Shown here piece by piece: positions 1 to 15,636 of a stretch of 64,000 nucleotides of DNA. The position numbers and the translations under genes were made by a program. The stretch's first letter is position 1, and every line of letters begins with the position of its first letter. The stretch is from Hybos culiciformis (lineage: Eukaryota > Arthropoda > Insecta > Diptera > Hybotidae). The stretch covers positions 26,249,052 to 26,313,051 of the forward strand of contig OZ023275.1 in NCBI GenBank assembly GCA_964007475.1. Direction: 5' to 3'. Below the pieces are notes generated by a model. It had not been told where the DNA came from and ran no database searches. It saw only the letters and a list, made by a program, of their open reading frames with translations.

Positions 1-100
1 AATAATGAGTCGACGCCGTCGCATTTTATATGATTTTATAAAATGTAAACAGTTCCTTTCGCGGCAAATAAACAGTCCCTCTCGCGGCAAATAGTAATAG
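1..100. repeat. short direct repeat, 2 units
   Basis: The words AACAGTTCCTTTCGCGGCAA and AACAGTCCCTCTCGCGGCAA, each followed by ATA, stand side by side within 48-96. The start of the window (GAGTCGACGCCGTCGC) is also GC-richer than what follows. This may be the edge of a repeat cut by the window. Confidence 0.6.
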
Positions 101-3100
101 TTTTTTATTGAACGTTGTATGAAAATTGATAAACTTAGAGTCACAATTTCTAAATTGAGGACGTAATTTTCTGCATTCTGTATAATCTGCTAAAATCAAC
201 TAATTATAAAATAATATTTGGCTGACTGAAATCAAAAACTTATAATAATACGTGACCGACCGAATTTTCTTACCCATTTTTGCCGCTTTTTTCTTTTCTA
301 TACAATTTTAGTTTTTGAATTCACCTACAAATTTAGTTTGTTATGGGAAATTTTAAATTTCCCTTTGCAGAATTTTATGAAGTAAAATTGAATTTGTGAA
401 CGACTTTAGGACAAAATTATTTCATTTTTTTAAATAACAGCAGTAAAATATTAAATCCGATTTCAATTTTTTCAATAATCACTAATAAGTGAACAGACTC
501 TTAGTTTTAGCTTTTTGAATTTTCGATGTCAAAAAAGATCTTCGAAATTCGAAAAAACAGTCTAAAATTGCTCCTTAAAAAAGGTTTCTTTAAAAGAAAA
601 GCAATTAAAATTAGTTTGATCGAACCTTATATAATATACAACTTTCCAGCAGTTAAGCTGAGTAATATTTTTTGAAGCAAATTATAAAAACCACATATAT
701 ATAACTTTTAAACATTTTTTCCAAAAACTAATCTATTTTTAATGAAAAATTAAAAAAAATAATAAATAAATAAATCGATTCCAACTAAAAAAATAATATT
801 TGTGAAAATTGTTATTTTTGCATTTTATATAAAATATTTATCTATATATATATATGTACATACGTTAGTTTTTATACAGAAATAAAATGATTGAAATATG
901 TTTATTTTTAAAATTTTTAAATTTAAATTTAAATATAGCTGCACATTTAAATTAGAGTGAGTTCTAGCGATTTTAAAAACAAATTTAATTTTTGTTTTTT
1001 GTTTAGCTTGATATTTTACCAGTACATAACTTTAAGTTCCTAATTTCGTAAGTTCCTAAGCACATAAAACAAAAATTCTTGCCCAGATAATCGAAAAGAA
1101 AAAAATATTTTTGACATTTCTGAAATGATCACTCAACGAACACTTTTCTTTGCTCTTGCCAATGTGATCGAAAGACAAACAAAATTACACAAAATTTTCA
1201 TAGTAAAAATACAATCACAAATTTCAAATAAGATATAAAATAATTTTATAAACATAACAATGATTGAAATGAACCAATTTATCTTTATTTTTGTTCAAAT
1301 TAATATTATTGGTTACTACTAGCCTACTAGCACGGAGCTTCTGTGAAAGTTCTATAATTTTTTTCCTATACACTTTATACAATTTTTATTAAATCATTTA
1401 AGTAACTTCAGTTAGTAATATTAATTTATCTCGATCCATTCTATATTATCAACATAAACCAATAATTGTGCTTTTTATTTTTACATATACATTAAGTACA
1501 CATATACGTATACTTATTTATAATAAATTTTCTCTTTAAAATTTATTTGATAATAAAACAAAACTAAAATAATAATATGTAAACTTTATGTTTTTAAACT
1601 TTTATAATTTTTTCATGAAATGATAATAAAAAATTTGTATTTTTTTATCTAAAAATTTGAAATAGAAAATAAAATTAATTCAATTAAAATTTTTTAATTA
1701 ACTTAAAAGTTTTATTTTTATTTTTTTTTTTTTTTTCAAATCTTTACAAATTACTTTTTCGTATAAAAATATATTCAATAACTTTAATAGGATCTATACA
1801 TTATATGCATATAAAGATGATATTTTAATATTTTGATTAAATAATCAGTATTGACGAGAACCTAAATCAATTGCATAATTTTTTTCGAGCACCTCACGCT
1901 AGCCATGTTTTGTATAAGTCGTCAAAAATCAGGATTATAATTGCTTGAAATTTATAAAAATTTAATTTACGATTTACGAAGAATTCTTTAGTGCTTCATA
2001 AATTAAAAGATAATAATAAGACTTGTAGAGTACTTCTGAATATTTAAATTTAATTATAAATTTAACAAATTTAATCAATTATTTAAATTTTCTTTACAAT
2101 ATTTTGTAAAAGAATATTTCAAATTCTTCATAATGCTAACTACCTTCACCTTATTTGATTACATAGAAGTAGTCACAAAGAGTTTTCAAATCCAAAAGGA
2201 AATCTAAATAAATTTATGTAAATAAAAATACATTTATATAACAATGTCCTTTAATCATTCTATTAAATATAAATTTTCTTTATAAGAAAATAAGAAATTT
2301 GTGTCTAGTTTCTAATTCTATTTTTTTTTCCGTATATCTGATTTGAATATATAAAAAAATTCCAATTTCCGTTTTTTTTTTTACTCATTGTGTGTGATAT
2401 ACGTAAAGTGTACGTACTTACAATTGTATATTAATTTTTTTAACTTCATGTATCTACATAACCGATATTCTAAACACAATTTTATTTTTCCAGCTCGCCT
2501 CTAATACAATGAATATTATTTATAATATATCAAAGTTACAATATACATTTTGATTACATAAATGCATTGTACAAACATCAATCCATATTACGTTGAGCTG
2601 TTAAGCAAAATCCTAATTAACTAAACGTGTAAATCTCATATGTTGGCTGATGTTTCTGCTTTAAAAGAAATAAATCTCTCAACATAAAGGACATAAAAAC
2701 AAATCTGAAACTCCACAGAATTGTGTAAATTTTGTTATTCTATTTTATATAGATACGATTAAACTTAAAATAGTTTAAAATTTTAAACTATTTTACCTGA
2801 CTATCATTTTATTATTCTGTCTTACCATTAGATAGAACATAAACATCATTTGTAACATCAAGACATAAAAAAAAAATCATAAAAATTAATGGTCAACAGT
2901 TTGTCGAAGTATAGTATATACCACATAATGGGCAGCTATTAAATAAAAATTATATACATTAAATGACAAATAAAGACACTTTTTTTTTGTAAAAGTTTTT
3001 CAATTCTTCAAAGGTAGGTATTGCATTTAATTTTTTTTGTTCTTTTAAAATACAAAATTGCAAAGTTATGACGTAGAAATGTTTTAAATTTAGCTTATAA

Positions 3101-6100
3101 TGATTTCTAAAATTAATTTGAGATGTTCGTAAACAATTAGTTTAAATTGTAAGTTAAATAAAATAGAAAACATTATATTTACTCATATGATTCATAGATC
3201 CTTATATTTCCAGATTTTCAATATATAAATATGTATTCTTGTTTGTGATTAAGCTCAATTACTGAAGAAAAAATCAAGTTTAAAATGGAACAACAACATA
3301 AACTTTTTTTTTTAATTCTTCATGTTTATAATTTTTATTTTTATTATTTATTTTTAATTTTTTTTTTTTTTCAAATTTAAACTTTTAATGATGGTTAATG
3401 TTTTCGGTTTAAATCTTATTTTTTTTTTTACCTGCTTACATAAAAAGAAAACATTAAACTTGTTATTATGTAAATTGAACGAGAAAAATTATAAATTAAA
3501 TTTTCTTGAAATATAAAAATATAAATACATACATATGTATTTTTCATTCAGGCACGTACTTAGAAATTGACATAACAATGTGATAAATGTATTTCTTGAA
3601 AAATAAATGCTAATGCTGTTTATGTATTTACAGATGACTTGCCAGGCCAATCAAACAAACTATCGTAATTTTTGTTCAAAAAAAAGTAAAGTTTTTCCAG
3701 TACTTAGCAATTTTTCCACTGTTCTTGTAATTTTAAATTTTGTTATTTATTTTATTTTATTTAAATATATTATTTTGTTTACTAAGAACATTTTAAATTG
3801 AAATTTTTGGTTTGAAAATTAAACAACTATTCAGTTATCAAATTAACATTGACTGTCAGTATATAATAAAAAAAATGAAAAAGGAACTTCAACACTGGTC
3901 ATAATTTCTGCACAAAACAACTTGTTATTAATTTCTTATTTATTTTTAAAAAAAAATAATAATAATTTATTGCGGTTAAATATATTATCCATATTTACAA
4001 TTTCCCAAAAATTTCTTACCCAGAAAGAATTTTATTCATATCTATGTAAGTCAATCAAAACAACAGCGATAATAAAAAAAGTAGACAAGATTTATGATTC
4101 ACAGATGTTATCAGCCAATATCCCATTTTATTTTTATTTTTTTGAGTTTTCGAAAACCATATGTCAGGTTTAATTTAGTTGCCTGTTATCGAAGAAAATC
4201 AATTTTTTCCAATATAATTTCTTTATACTTGAATTATTTTATCGTATAAGAAAAAGTTTTTATTTAAAAAAAAAAAAAAACAAGAAAATAAATAAATAAT
4301 GCGGAAGTTTAATAAAATTTTATTGTTTTAGTTTTTGGCCAAAACAAAAAACTTCATAAAATTCTATTTTCTTTTCCTTTTCCGTATTTTTTTTACATGT
4401 ATAGTGAAAAACTTTGAAAAATGTAAAACTTCGAATTCGGGTTATAGTATTAAACACAGAGTTTCATGCAATTTTCAAATAGAAAATAATGCACCAGTTA
4501 AATTTGGGTGTTATGTTTTCTTACCATTTTCTTTGCTTCTCTGCATCCGTACTGTTCTTAAAACGTTAATAATTCTAAATAAAATACATTGGATATAAAA
4601 ATTTTATAAATTTAGATGTGCTAGTTTGATAATCCTTTAAAAAGACAGATAGTATTCCTGCACCGATAAAAAAAACTAGCTAATAAATTTATTTGGTCAA
4701 AATATTAATCAAAATATGTATCCAACATGACAAAATATAAAATTAATACATAGGTATAATATAATAAAATAAAAACAGAATTTTCCGAGTATAGTGTAAT
4801 TAAGAAACAAACTCCCAAAGAAAATACAAATCTAAACAAAGGAGAACGTAACTCAATACGATTATATTCATGTTGTCTGGATCAAAGAACTAAATTAAAT
4901 TTATGAGTACTCACTAACTCTGCAACCTGTTTTTGTCTAAACACCTCATTTGATATAATATGTTATTAATATTTCAAAATTATAAAAAAATTAAAAAGGA
5001 AATTATATACAAGATTCAATTTGTAATTTATAATAATAAATAAGTTTTACATATAATGTGAAAATATTTTATGACAAACAAAATTGCGGAATCATTTTCA
5101 GATTATTTATTATTAAATATTTATTTTTCCATTTTATAATATAATACACGTGTTCCGGTTCTTAAACTAATCTGCTACTAAACAATAACAATATAAGAAA
5201 CAAATAATGTGATTAGCTATTTTAATTTATTTTTCTTTTACCTAGATTTTATATATAAAAATGAAATTAATTTTCTTCATTGAATTATTATTATTTTTTT
5301 TTTTTAATAATTCAAATTTCAATTGGTTATTATAATGTAAAAAGTTAAACATAATAAACTTCAAAATCAAATGAGAAAAAAAATAAAAATGTTTGCTTTT
5401 AAAAAATATAATGTTATAAAACATAAAAAGGTAATGGAAAATAAACTTTGCGAAAAACATTCAAAAATTCATAACAAATTTTTTAATTGGATAAGTTTTT
5501 CATTTATGAATATTTAGAATTTAAAATAAATTTAATATATTTTAAGAAAACATTTTTTATTTTTTGATATTTAAATGTTAACTCGAATTTAAAATATGGT
5601 GCATTTGATGTGGAAATTCATTGCTTAGAAGATGATATAAGTTTTATAATAATATAAAAGAAAAAGAAATTTACCTTGAACTAGTTTACTTCTTATGGGC
5701 AAAGAATAACGAAAACTATATCTCTATAATACATTAAGTTGCTAAATCTTTTTTTTAATATATCACTATTTTCGGTTCTATTTAATATACTTATTACAAT
5801 ATTTTCAATATGTACTTCAATTAGTTGCCGAAAATAAGTTTTGTCGTTACCATTTTAATGTTAATTAAAGTTTTATTAAAAAATTTCGTCTTCGTTGGTT
5901 CTGTAAATCCACACTTAATCATTTATATACATAATAACCTCAAAATTATTTAAGAATTTTCACTCAATTGCTTTCGAAAGACTTTATGCCTACTCCAAAA
6001 TACATAAAACGGATCAGTACATTGTTTTACGATATTTATATAATTTAAATGAGATTTGGAAACAGTGAGTTTTCACAGAACGATACCAATTTAAAAAGAA

Positions 6101-9100
6101 CATGAATTAACATATTTCATTGAAGAATAAAATAAAAATTAATAAAAAATTCATATTTAAAAATACCTTTGCAAATATTCACAATTTTTATTTTGTCCTA
6201 TTCAATAGTTTAATCTTTTGAAAAATAAAAAAAAAAATTGTGCAATATTTTTACAAAATTTTTTTCAAACAAACAATATTATGTGTATATTGATTTCTCA
6301 TTGAATTGAAAATATTTTAACAATTAAAATTCATAAAATTGAAATAAAAATATTTATGAATTCATATGAAATTTTTTTATATCCATTTTTTACAAATTCA
6401 ATCGATTTCATTGTTAAAATTTGAGTTCTTTTTTGGTTTTGAGGGATATTTGGTTCTTTTTCAGGTTAAAATTGAATAATTATCTCTTTCTGACATCATC
6501 TGAACTTTATTGTTTATTCACATATTATTTTTAATTATTGATAAATTTTAATTAATTCCAATAAAATTGATCCTTTACGAATATTTAATAAAAATGTATA
6601 TTTTATTATGAAAATTAGTTTTTCGTTTTTTTTCGACAATTTTGTTATTGGTGAAAATAGATTATTATTATTACCTCAATTGGAATTAAAGTGCTTCAAG
6701 GAATTTGCTATTTTTGTGAATTGGTTATTCCAAAATGTTTCAAATCCTTATGTCGGGCTACAATGTTCCTATCAGAATAAATATTGTATTAGAAATCAAT
6801 CTAAATCAAGGTTTACTTTTCATTATTAAACCGAAATTATATTATGCAATAACTATTGTTTGCATCGTTAGAATTCGAAAATGGTCTATAGACAAAAAAT
6901 TTAAAACTGTTTCTTACGCCTCAGAAGATAATGAATACGAAATAAGGAACTAGTGAATAAGAAATAAGGAACTAGCCAATTGAGAATTGTATATATTTAT
7001 TCGTAAATTAATAATAGTTATAGTAAGCGGAAAACGAGATTCAAAAAGAATGCTAATTTGAACATTCAAAATTTTATTTCATGAAGTAACAATTTTATCT
7101 AATTGCCAGCAACATTAATTTATTTGTCTATATAATTAAATCATGATATTAAACCCAAATTAATTTAAATATTGAACAATATTATTGATTCATTTCACAC
7201 GCAATTAAAGTGAAAAATTTAAAAATATTCTTATTTAATATTGAGTCAAATAAACTTCGTATCAATAAAATTATATTAAATACAATTTCTTAAATATCTT
7301 TTCATTTTAAATAATTTAAGACACCTTTCTGACCCTAATCAGATTCTTTTTAACTTTAAAAAATGTATACAATTTCAATTAAATATAAAAAAAAAAGATT
7401 TTTTTTGTGTAGCTAATTCCCTTCTCCATTTCGTTTAATTTAAGTACATTCAACTACGATATTATATTGCCGATATTCACGATAGTTGAAGAAATTTGAA
7501 GAAATCATGACAAATGTTTCGTGCCCATTGTAATTTGCTACAATATTATTAAAATTTTGCAACAATTTCGAGTACTCGAGTACTCGAGTATAAAGTATAT
7601 GTCAATTAAATTCGGAAATAATCTATATCTATTGTTAAGTTAATGTGTATTTCAAATTATTGTTAAAATCTAAAAAAATATGAACATTTTACTAGTTTTA
7701 TACAATTATGTTCATATATACTAATCTTCAATATCTTATTCTTATTCTCATAAAATAATGACAGATTTACAATTTCCTAAAACTTTATGTTACTAAGCAA
7801 AAGCATATTCCAAAGTTTTATAAAACTTTTCATAACATTTCATTTCAGTTTTGTATTATTTTAAATAAATAAATTTATGAATAAGTTTCATTATTTAATA
7901 TAAAAACTAAATTCAATTAATTAGAAAGTTCACTTCATGTCAGTATATAATCAAAGGAAAATAATAGTATTAACAATAATAAAATATTTTCTTTTCATCA
8001 AAATGACTATTATTTAGGTTAAAAAATTATTCTTCCTTGAAATTAAATTATCTACCGGATGATATAGTTTATCAACTACTTTCTTTATTTATACGTTTTC
8101 CTTTACACTTAAATTTAAAAAAAAAAATAAAACTGATGAATATGTAAATGTAATATAAAATAAAATTTAAAAGATCTTTAAAACTGACATATAAAAGAAA
8201 ACAGGGTACTAAAAGCTGTACAATCTTTAAAAAAAATCAATAGAAATACGAGAAAAATTAAAGTAGAAATTTATTAATAAGTTTTGAAGTCCCTGAAGTT
8301 TTTAAATTTTATTAGTAGTTAAGATAACCGGAGTTCGCGCAACCGGAGATCGCGCAACATGTAACATCATCATTTCTATTAATATCATTAACATATATCT
8401 ATGTTTCTTCGCTGCCCTACCTTCAGCACAAAATGTAATTATAAATTTGTTTTTGGTTAACAAAGTCTAGATTAACTTTGATTTAAATTTAAATTTGGAT
8501 TAATGCAATTTACTTTTAATTTTAAATAATAAAAATAGGGATAACTACAGTCGGTGAAATGAAAATGATATCTATGAAAATTTTAAAGCTAGTGTAAGAG
8601 TTCTCAGAGCTAAATAAAATTTATTTTTTTACGTAAAGTTATCTTAACTGATAATAAAAAAGAGCGGTGTGAATGTTTTGGACAGGATCGCAGAATATTG
8701 AGCTCAGAAGGGTTATATGAATGTTTTGTTTCAAAGTATAAAAGATTTTTTTTGATCTTATTTTTTTATTATACTTTTTCCAACAGATTTTCGTGAGTTT
8801 GCTCTGTTTGTAATAATCTACATATTTATACTTAAATTGCTAAATGTAATTATATGATTAAATAAAACATTTATTTGACTTTTGTGAGAATTTTTCATTT
8901 AATTTTTCATTTAAAGTTTTTCCAACTTAAAATATACCCTTTTTTCTCTTCCTTATTTTCTTGTTTATACAAAATTTTACTAACGGCTGTGATCATCAAA
9001 AAACTCTTGATGTGAATTTAAAATAAATCTTCCTCATTATGGTCAGCAAAATAAAAAATAAAAAATTAGTTTAACATAAAAAATTCAGTTAAACAAATGA

Positions 9101-12100
9101 AAAAAGGAAAACTTATTTTCCTTTCAGGAAATTGAGGGAAATTATTTAAACAATTTCAAAATTTAATTTTTACAGGGATACCACAGAATACAGAATTTAT
9201 TAATAATCTTTTTATTTTATTTTTTACTTAAATAGTTAAAAATAAAAAAAAAATAAAATGTTTAAAAATACCTTAATTCTAGAAAAACAAAAAAGAATTG
9301 GATATGATGTAAAATAAAAAATAATACTGCTTTTATATATTTCTCCAGATATAATTTGTCGATTCTGTAATCTGGTCTTTAACAACTTAATGAAAACTCT
9401 TCAGCCTAACCTACAGATAATTATGTTCACTTCTTCACTTTACTTCATCATGTTTTTGATTTTGTGGAATATGTTTAGTATTTGTAATTTATGTATCAAA
9501 ATATACATTTTTATTCCGATTGTATACTGTAAATATCAAAAACAGGATCTTAAATTAAAAAATATAAAATATTTTACAATTTTCATAAAGTTTTCTGCAT
9601 ATAATAAAATTTTCCTAGAAATCTAAATAATATCTTATTTGTAATTTTCGCTCTAGTTGTGTGAGAAACAAATTATTATATTGTTCATATTTTCATTAGA
9701 ACTCATATAATTGTCATTTCGTTATTAGAAGTAAATTAATTAAGTTGGAAATTAAATAGAATTTTTACTTTAACATTTAAAATCTATAATATAAAATATT
9801 CCAAAAACTCATAAATTAGTTTTACAACCTCGTAGAATTAGAAAGACAGTATACCTAATTATATGAATATGTTGTTTCATTAATTAAATTATTCACAGAA
9901 TGAATGAAATTCGCAATTAACACAGTATTTTGATTCATTTGATAAACAGATATGTTTTCTTTTTTGAACCAAAAAACATTTTGATGGAAGTTGATTTCTT
10001 TTATAGACTTTTAAAATATCACACTTATTGAACTATGTTACTGCAAAATAAAAAGACTTTCCACATATAATCAGCTCTATCCAGTGTTAACAAGAAAAAC
10101 GACTTAGATAGTAATTTATAAAAATTTTTCAACTACAAAACAATTTTATTTTACATCACATAATACTACAAACATTTTGTCACAACATTATAGTCAAAAA
10201 AATAATTTTTAAACCTCAAATACAGAAAATAACACAGAAAACTAATAACAATTTGCAGCAGGAAATCATCATTAGGAAGACTTATTGCATTCAAGTTTAT
10301 ATACCAATTGACAAATTTGATACTTTCTACATGCCATATCAACTGATAACAACAAAAAAAATATAACAATGTAAAATTCTTAAAAAAAAAAAAAAAAGAA
10401 TATATCTAAGATACTTACATACTTTGAAAATTTCAAAATATAGTAATTTTTCATTCGTGATATAATGCATACTGAAGAAAATATTGAATAGTTGTTTATT
10501 TTATATCTCTTTCAACAAGTCAATTTTACAAAATATTATAGAATTGATTATGAAGAAAATATGTACACTGAAAAATATTATTATCATCAATAAATTATTT
10601 TTATAGATAGAAAATTGGTGAATTTTATAATTTTAGTATGTTATTGCTATATCATTCTCATAGCGTTCACTTTCTACTACATTCACTTTCCTATAAACCG
10701 TTTCAAGTTATAATTGTTAAATGTTCTACAACATCATGCAAAAAAAAAAACATTTAGAAACTTTAATAAAGTATTAAACATCATTACGACATTACATCAA
10801 GCATCATCTCAATTTTTGGGCCTATCCACTAAAATATTCACTAATAAAAATTCAAAAAACATTTTTTTTTATTAAAAACCAAAGACTGAAGCGAATTTAC
10901 AAAGAACAAAATAATAATAACTCAACATTATTCTAATTCCCAATCAAAAACAATTTTATTATTGAAGTTCCCTTACATTTGTAATATGAAGAACATTATG
11001 TAAATATATATTGAACCGATAAGTTTTCACGATTCTACTTTTTTACGCTAGCATTTCTTAAAAAAAAAAAAGAAGACAATTCGCACAAATGAAGAATGAA
11101 AAAATTTGTTAGAATTTATCTTTGATGTATCTTTTGTTTTAAAAGATTTACATTTATTTTATATTAAGAAAAAAATATACATTTATCAATAGTATTATTA
11201 TACGATGAACATTGTGGCAGGAAGTATTGCATTTGAAGTTTTATTTTTTGTTTTTATTTAACAAAAAAAAAAATAAAAAAAAATATATAAAAGCAAAAAT
11301 TCAAAATTTCAATAATAACAAAATAAAGAAAAGAGAATCTAAAGCACAATATTGAGGAATGGCATTGAAGAATATTAAATGAAAAGCTGAAATCATGTCA
11401 GATTATATTTTTTATAAATGAACTATAAATTGTTTTCAATTTAAAGAAAATTTAGTTTTCTCTTTCTTTTTTATTATAAAGATTAAATTTCCCAAACTAT
11501 ACTTTGAGAAAGAAGTCAAAGTTTTATATAAAAAAATTAAATTATTATTTCTTTTAAAATTTTTTTTACATAATTTTAAAACTTAATCAATATGAAGAAT
11601 TGAATATCGTGTAAAAATCATACAATAAAAATATTACAAATAAATAATATAGATAAATGTATGTTTTAGGGGCTAGATCTAGTTTACATGTTCGTTCTTA
11701 CACGATATTTAAAAAAAATACTCTGATACAAAAAATAAATTCTTTTACGTATTTAAATTTCTATACTTAAAAGTTAGATCAATTGATTAGTGACGTTTAA
11801 GAAGATAAATCAAATAAAAAATCATTAATTAATTTATTAAACTATTAAAAATATAAATATGTATTGAAAAATAATAAATATTTCTATCAAATGTACACAT
11901 TTTCATCGAATTTAATATCATATGTTTTATTTATATTTATTATTTTAATTGAAATCATTCACATAAGCTTAAATTTAAGAACTGTGTCTGAAATTATTTA
12001 AACATAATAATAACATAATAATAACATTAGAATAAATTATATTAAAAAAGAAATAAAATAACCCTTTTTAAACAAATTAATATGTAATTAATATAGTCTG

Positions 12101-14424
12101 ATAGGATTTTGTAGACTTAAAGCATATACAATGTACAACATAATAATTGGATGATGATTGTTCAACATAAATTTCTCATAAAATTAAATTATATTATATG
12201 CGCTTGCATAATTTTCAAGTATCTGGTTTGTCTGATCTAATTAGTGGAACATTTGTTTGAAATAATTTCAACTAAATTTATGAATAATCATCATTATGTA
12301 GGTTAATATAACCATAAAGTTATGTATCGATGTTATTTCGAGTTTTAATATTTTATCTTATTAAAGTTGTCTCAAATCAAATCGAGTCCTTAATTATTAT
12401 TATTTTTTTAATTTTTGATATCATTTGCAAAGAAAAAAAGCAATCTTTTCGACGAAAATTATAATTTATAATAATTTAATATATTTATTTGAACAAATTA
12501 TGCACCATGTCTTCTATGTTATTCTTTTTAATATATAGTTTTCGAATAGCAGACCTTCATGATATAAAACTGAATATAAATTATATCATAAAGATTAAAT
12601 GCTAATTAAAGGTATAGATAATAAAATAAATAATAATTTTGAATTATATTTAGGTGTTTCATTAATATTTAATGTCTAGCCTATATGAATTAATTAATAA
12701 TTAGCTTTTGTCCATCATTTTATACTTATGTAGTTTAAATGAACATACATTTTGTTGACTTTAATTTAGTAACTTTAAATGTAACTTACAAAAATGCAAA
12801 TTTTAAAAAAAATATTAATACATTCACTTTTGATAAGTCAAAAAAGAAAAGTTATAGAATACCCACATAAATAATATAGCAACATAAATAAATATGTGCT
12901 TGTTGTGTATATTATGTAAATGTCATAGCATACAATGTATATATATTTATTATTATATTATTTCTAACCCAAAATAAAAATTCAATATTTTTCATTTAAT
13001 TAAAATCTTTTCAAAATCACATGTTCTCTCTTAATTTATCCTTTTGAACTTAATTTTAACATTAGAACCTTTTCGCTCAAAAGAAACGTGACAATTTAAT
13101 ATATATAAAAAAAAAAAAATAAACAAAGTTATTTCCATAAAAATTATGAAGTCATTTCTTATGTGGATTTTTCTTAGACTTTAAATAAAAGAAAAATATA
13201 CATAATTATGTTTGTCACGTTTTTTAAAACCTATAAAAACTCCATTATTATTTTGAAAAGAAAAAGTCTTGTCAAATAAATTTCAAAACTTTATTAATTT
13301 TTTCTCTATATTTATTTCGAAAATTTAAACATTAAAAACCTGTTCAATGAAGAGTTTAATTTTGAATAATAATAATTATTAAAAAATTTCGTTACAAAAA
13401 GTTCATAAATTTTTTAAAATATTTCCTAGATCTGCCTAATTTCACTTTGAAAAAGAAATTTTAGCATATCATCATCGCAATTATAGAAAGATTAACTGTC
13501 TAAATCAAATGCTGCTTTTTTTTGTTGAAAAAATTAAAGTTCAAAGTTAAAGAAAATAATACTGATAATTCGAATAATTTTCCTACTATTTTGTAAAATC
13601 TTCTTTTTGATTTAAAATTTATTTTTTTTTTTAATTTAGAAATTAAATGTCTGAACGAAATTTTTTTGATATTTATATAGAATAATTTTACAACTATATT
13701 GAGTAAAATTTACATTAAATTAAATAAAAAGGAAGATTCCTGAATTCCAGAACAAGACCAAAAACGAGATTAAATTTTATCTAATCAAAAAAATATTGTT
13801 CACACGGTCTTCATAAAATTCTAATTTTCATAATTTTTTTTTTTTTTGTAAAAATAAATTTTATAATTATCAAATTGTTCTAAAAAACATTTTTAAATTT
13901 TCTCAAGATAGAATTTTACATTAATTTGAGTTTTCAACAGATAGATTTTATTTTCAAAAAAATATTTTTGTGGGTTAATAAACGAAGTTAAATTTCAGGG
14001 GGACATGTGTATCAGACAAAAAACGTAAACAACTAACATTATAATGTTTTTTTTTTCTTTTACTCAGTTTTATTATTCATGTTAAAAATATAAAACTTTA
14101 GAAAAATTTTTTTTAATATTAAAATTTTTGGAAAAATGTTCTCAGCATAAATTTTTGAATTTTTCTTTTCTAATTTATTGTTCCCATAAGAAGATTATAT
14201 ATAGAAACCGATAAGAGAAATTTTTTAAATAAATAAAATCCTTATTTAAATCTGGTTTATAAAGGTTATTATCATTGTTAAAGTTTTCGAACTTTTAAAA
14301 ATTATTTTCAAATGTCGCTTATCTTTCACCTTAAATATCGCATGAACACTATGAAAATATTTACTTATTAGAATTTGAAGGAAAACTATAAAAAAAAAAT
14401 ATGTGAGTCTCGGGACACACGGAA
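101..14424. other. AT-rich sequence with no supported gene
   Basis: I see poly-A/T tracts and short AT repeats, and no open frame with a recognisable domain. Local points of note are a tandem GAGTACTC repeat at 7570-7590 and a doubled CCGGAG(T/A)(T/C)CGCGCAAC at about 8329-8359. The open frames of 60-85 codons here are Phe/Ile/Lys-rich and look like chance. It could be intergenic or a large intron. Confidence 0.7.
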
Positions 14425-15636
14425 GAAGTGAAACTTCATGGCAAGTAGTATTTTCTGGAGCGGCTAAATAAATATTTAAAATGGCCAAGTGCATATAAGA
14501 CATGACTTCAATCGATTTTTTCGACGGCGACTAGTTGATTTTTGTCCTTCGACTGCTGCGGCCAGTGGACTTAAAATAACTTGTTTTGGGGGAATTCGGC
14601 GGCTTAGAAAAAATTAAACAAAAAAAATTAAAAACCAGAGACTACTTAGATATAAAAACATTTAAAAATTCTAAAACACTTTTTAAGCTCAAAAAGTTTA
14701 GTGGCATAATGGCTTTTAAATTATTTCAAAATGGCTGGTTGCCAGATGATTTCACTATATTTTAAGCCGTAAACAAAATTCAGGTTACAACTACATTATT
14801 AGCGACAATAATGTATGAAAAAACAGCAGCGTGGCTTAAATCATGTTTTCTTTTTGTTGCCCGAATAGTTTAACCTAAAATAACTTTTTCAAATATGCCT
14901 GAAAAACTTCATGTTTATTAGTACTTATTCTGAAAAGGAATTAGAATAAAAATATACTACATGCATTGCATTAATGGAATTTAATGGTAAAAATAATTTA
15001 TACCAACAACTCAATTACAAATTACTTCAAAAAAAAAATCTGTTTTAGTTAAAAGAGCATTTTCAAATATGCCTGCAAAATTTCACATTAGTATTTCTTC
15101 CGAAAAGTAATTGTAATAAACATGTTCCTCCTGCATTTTATTAGTGTAATTTAATGTCAAAAATAAATTACACTAACAAACTAAAAAAATTACATTAAGA
15201 AAAATTAATATCAAAAATAAATTATCTACAAAATAGGTGCATTGGAACATTTTTATTCAGAATACATATTTGTATTCCAAAAACTTTTTGAAAATTAGCA
15301 CTAATAATTAATAAATGAAATATTTGTTATTCAATAATTTAAAACAAATTTTATTTTCCTTTCAATCGAAAAACAAAATAGTATTTTCGACTTTAATTCT
15401 GAGCCAATATAGGGTAGGTAATTGCGCTGATAAGCTTCATTAAGTTGCTAGCGGCTGTCGGTTTTATCATCAGCTGACACATACATTTTTTCTTTTTTCT
15501 TTTTTTTTTGCCTTTTTTTTTTGTCAATAAACGAGGAATTTTTGACATTCGGCGTTACATTTTTGACACTCGGCGTTACATTTTTGACACTTACATTTTT
15601 TTCACTCTCACAATGCCTCTAAAGAAGTTTCACTTC
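14425..15636. mobile_element. possible transposon remnant bounded by an inverted 13-mer
   Basis: GAAGTGAAACTTC at 14425-14437 faces its inverse at 15624-15636. Between them the base composition is less AT-biased. A block near 14889-15000 recurs about 170 bp further on (15059-15170; TTTCAAATATGCCTG then TTTAATG). Three short tandem units around TTTTTGACACTCGGCGTTAC lie at 15538-15600. No target duplication or coding frame was identified, so the boundaries are tentative. Confidence 0.4.
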
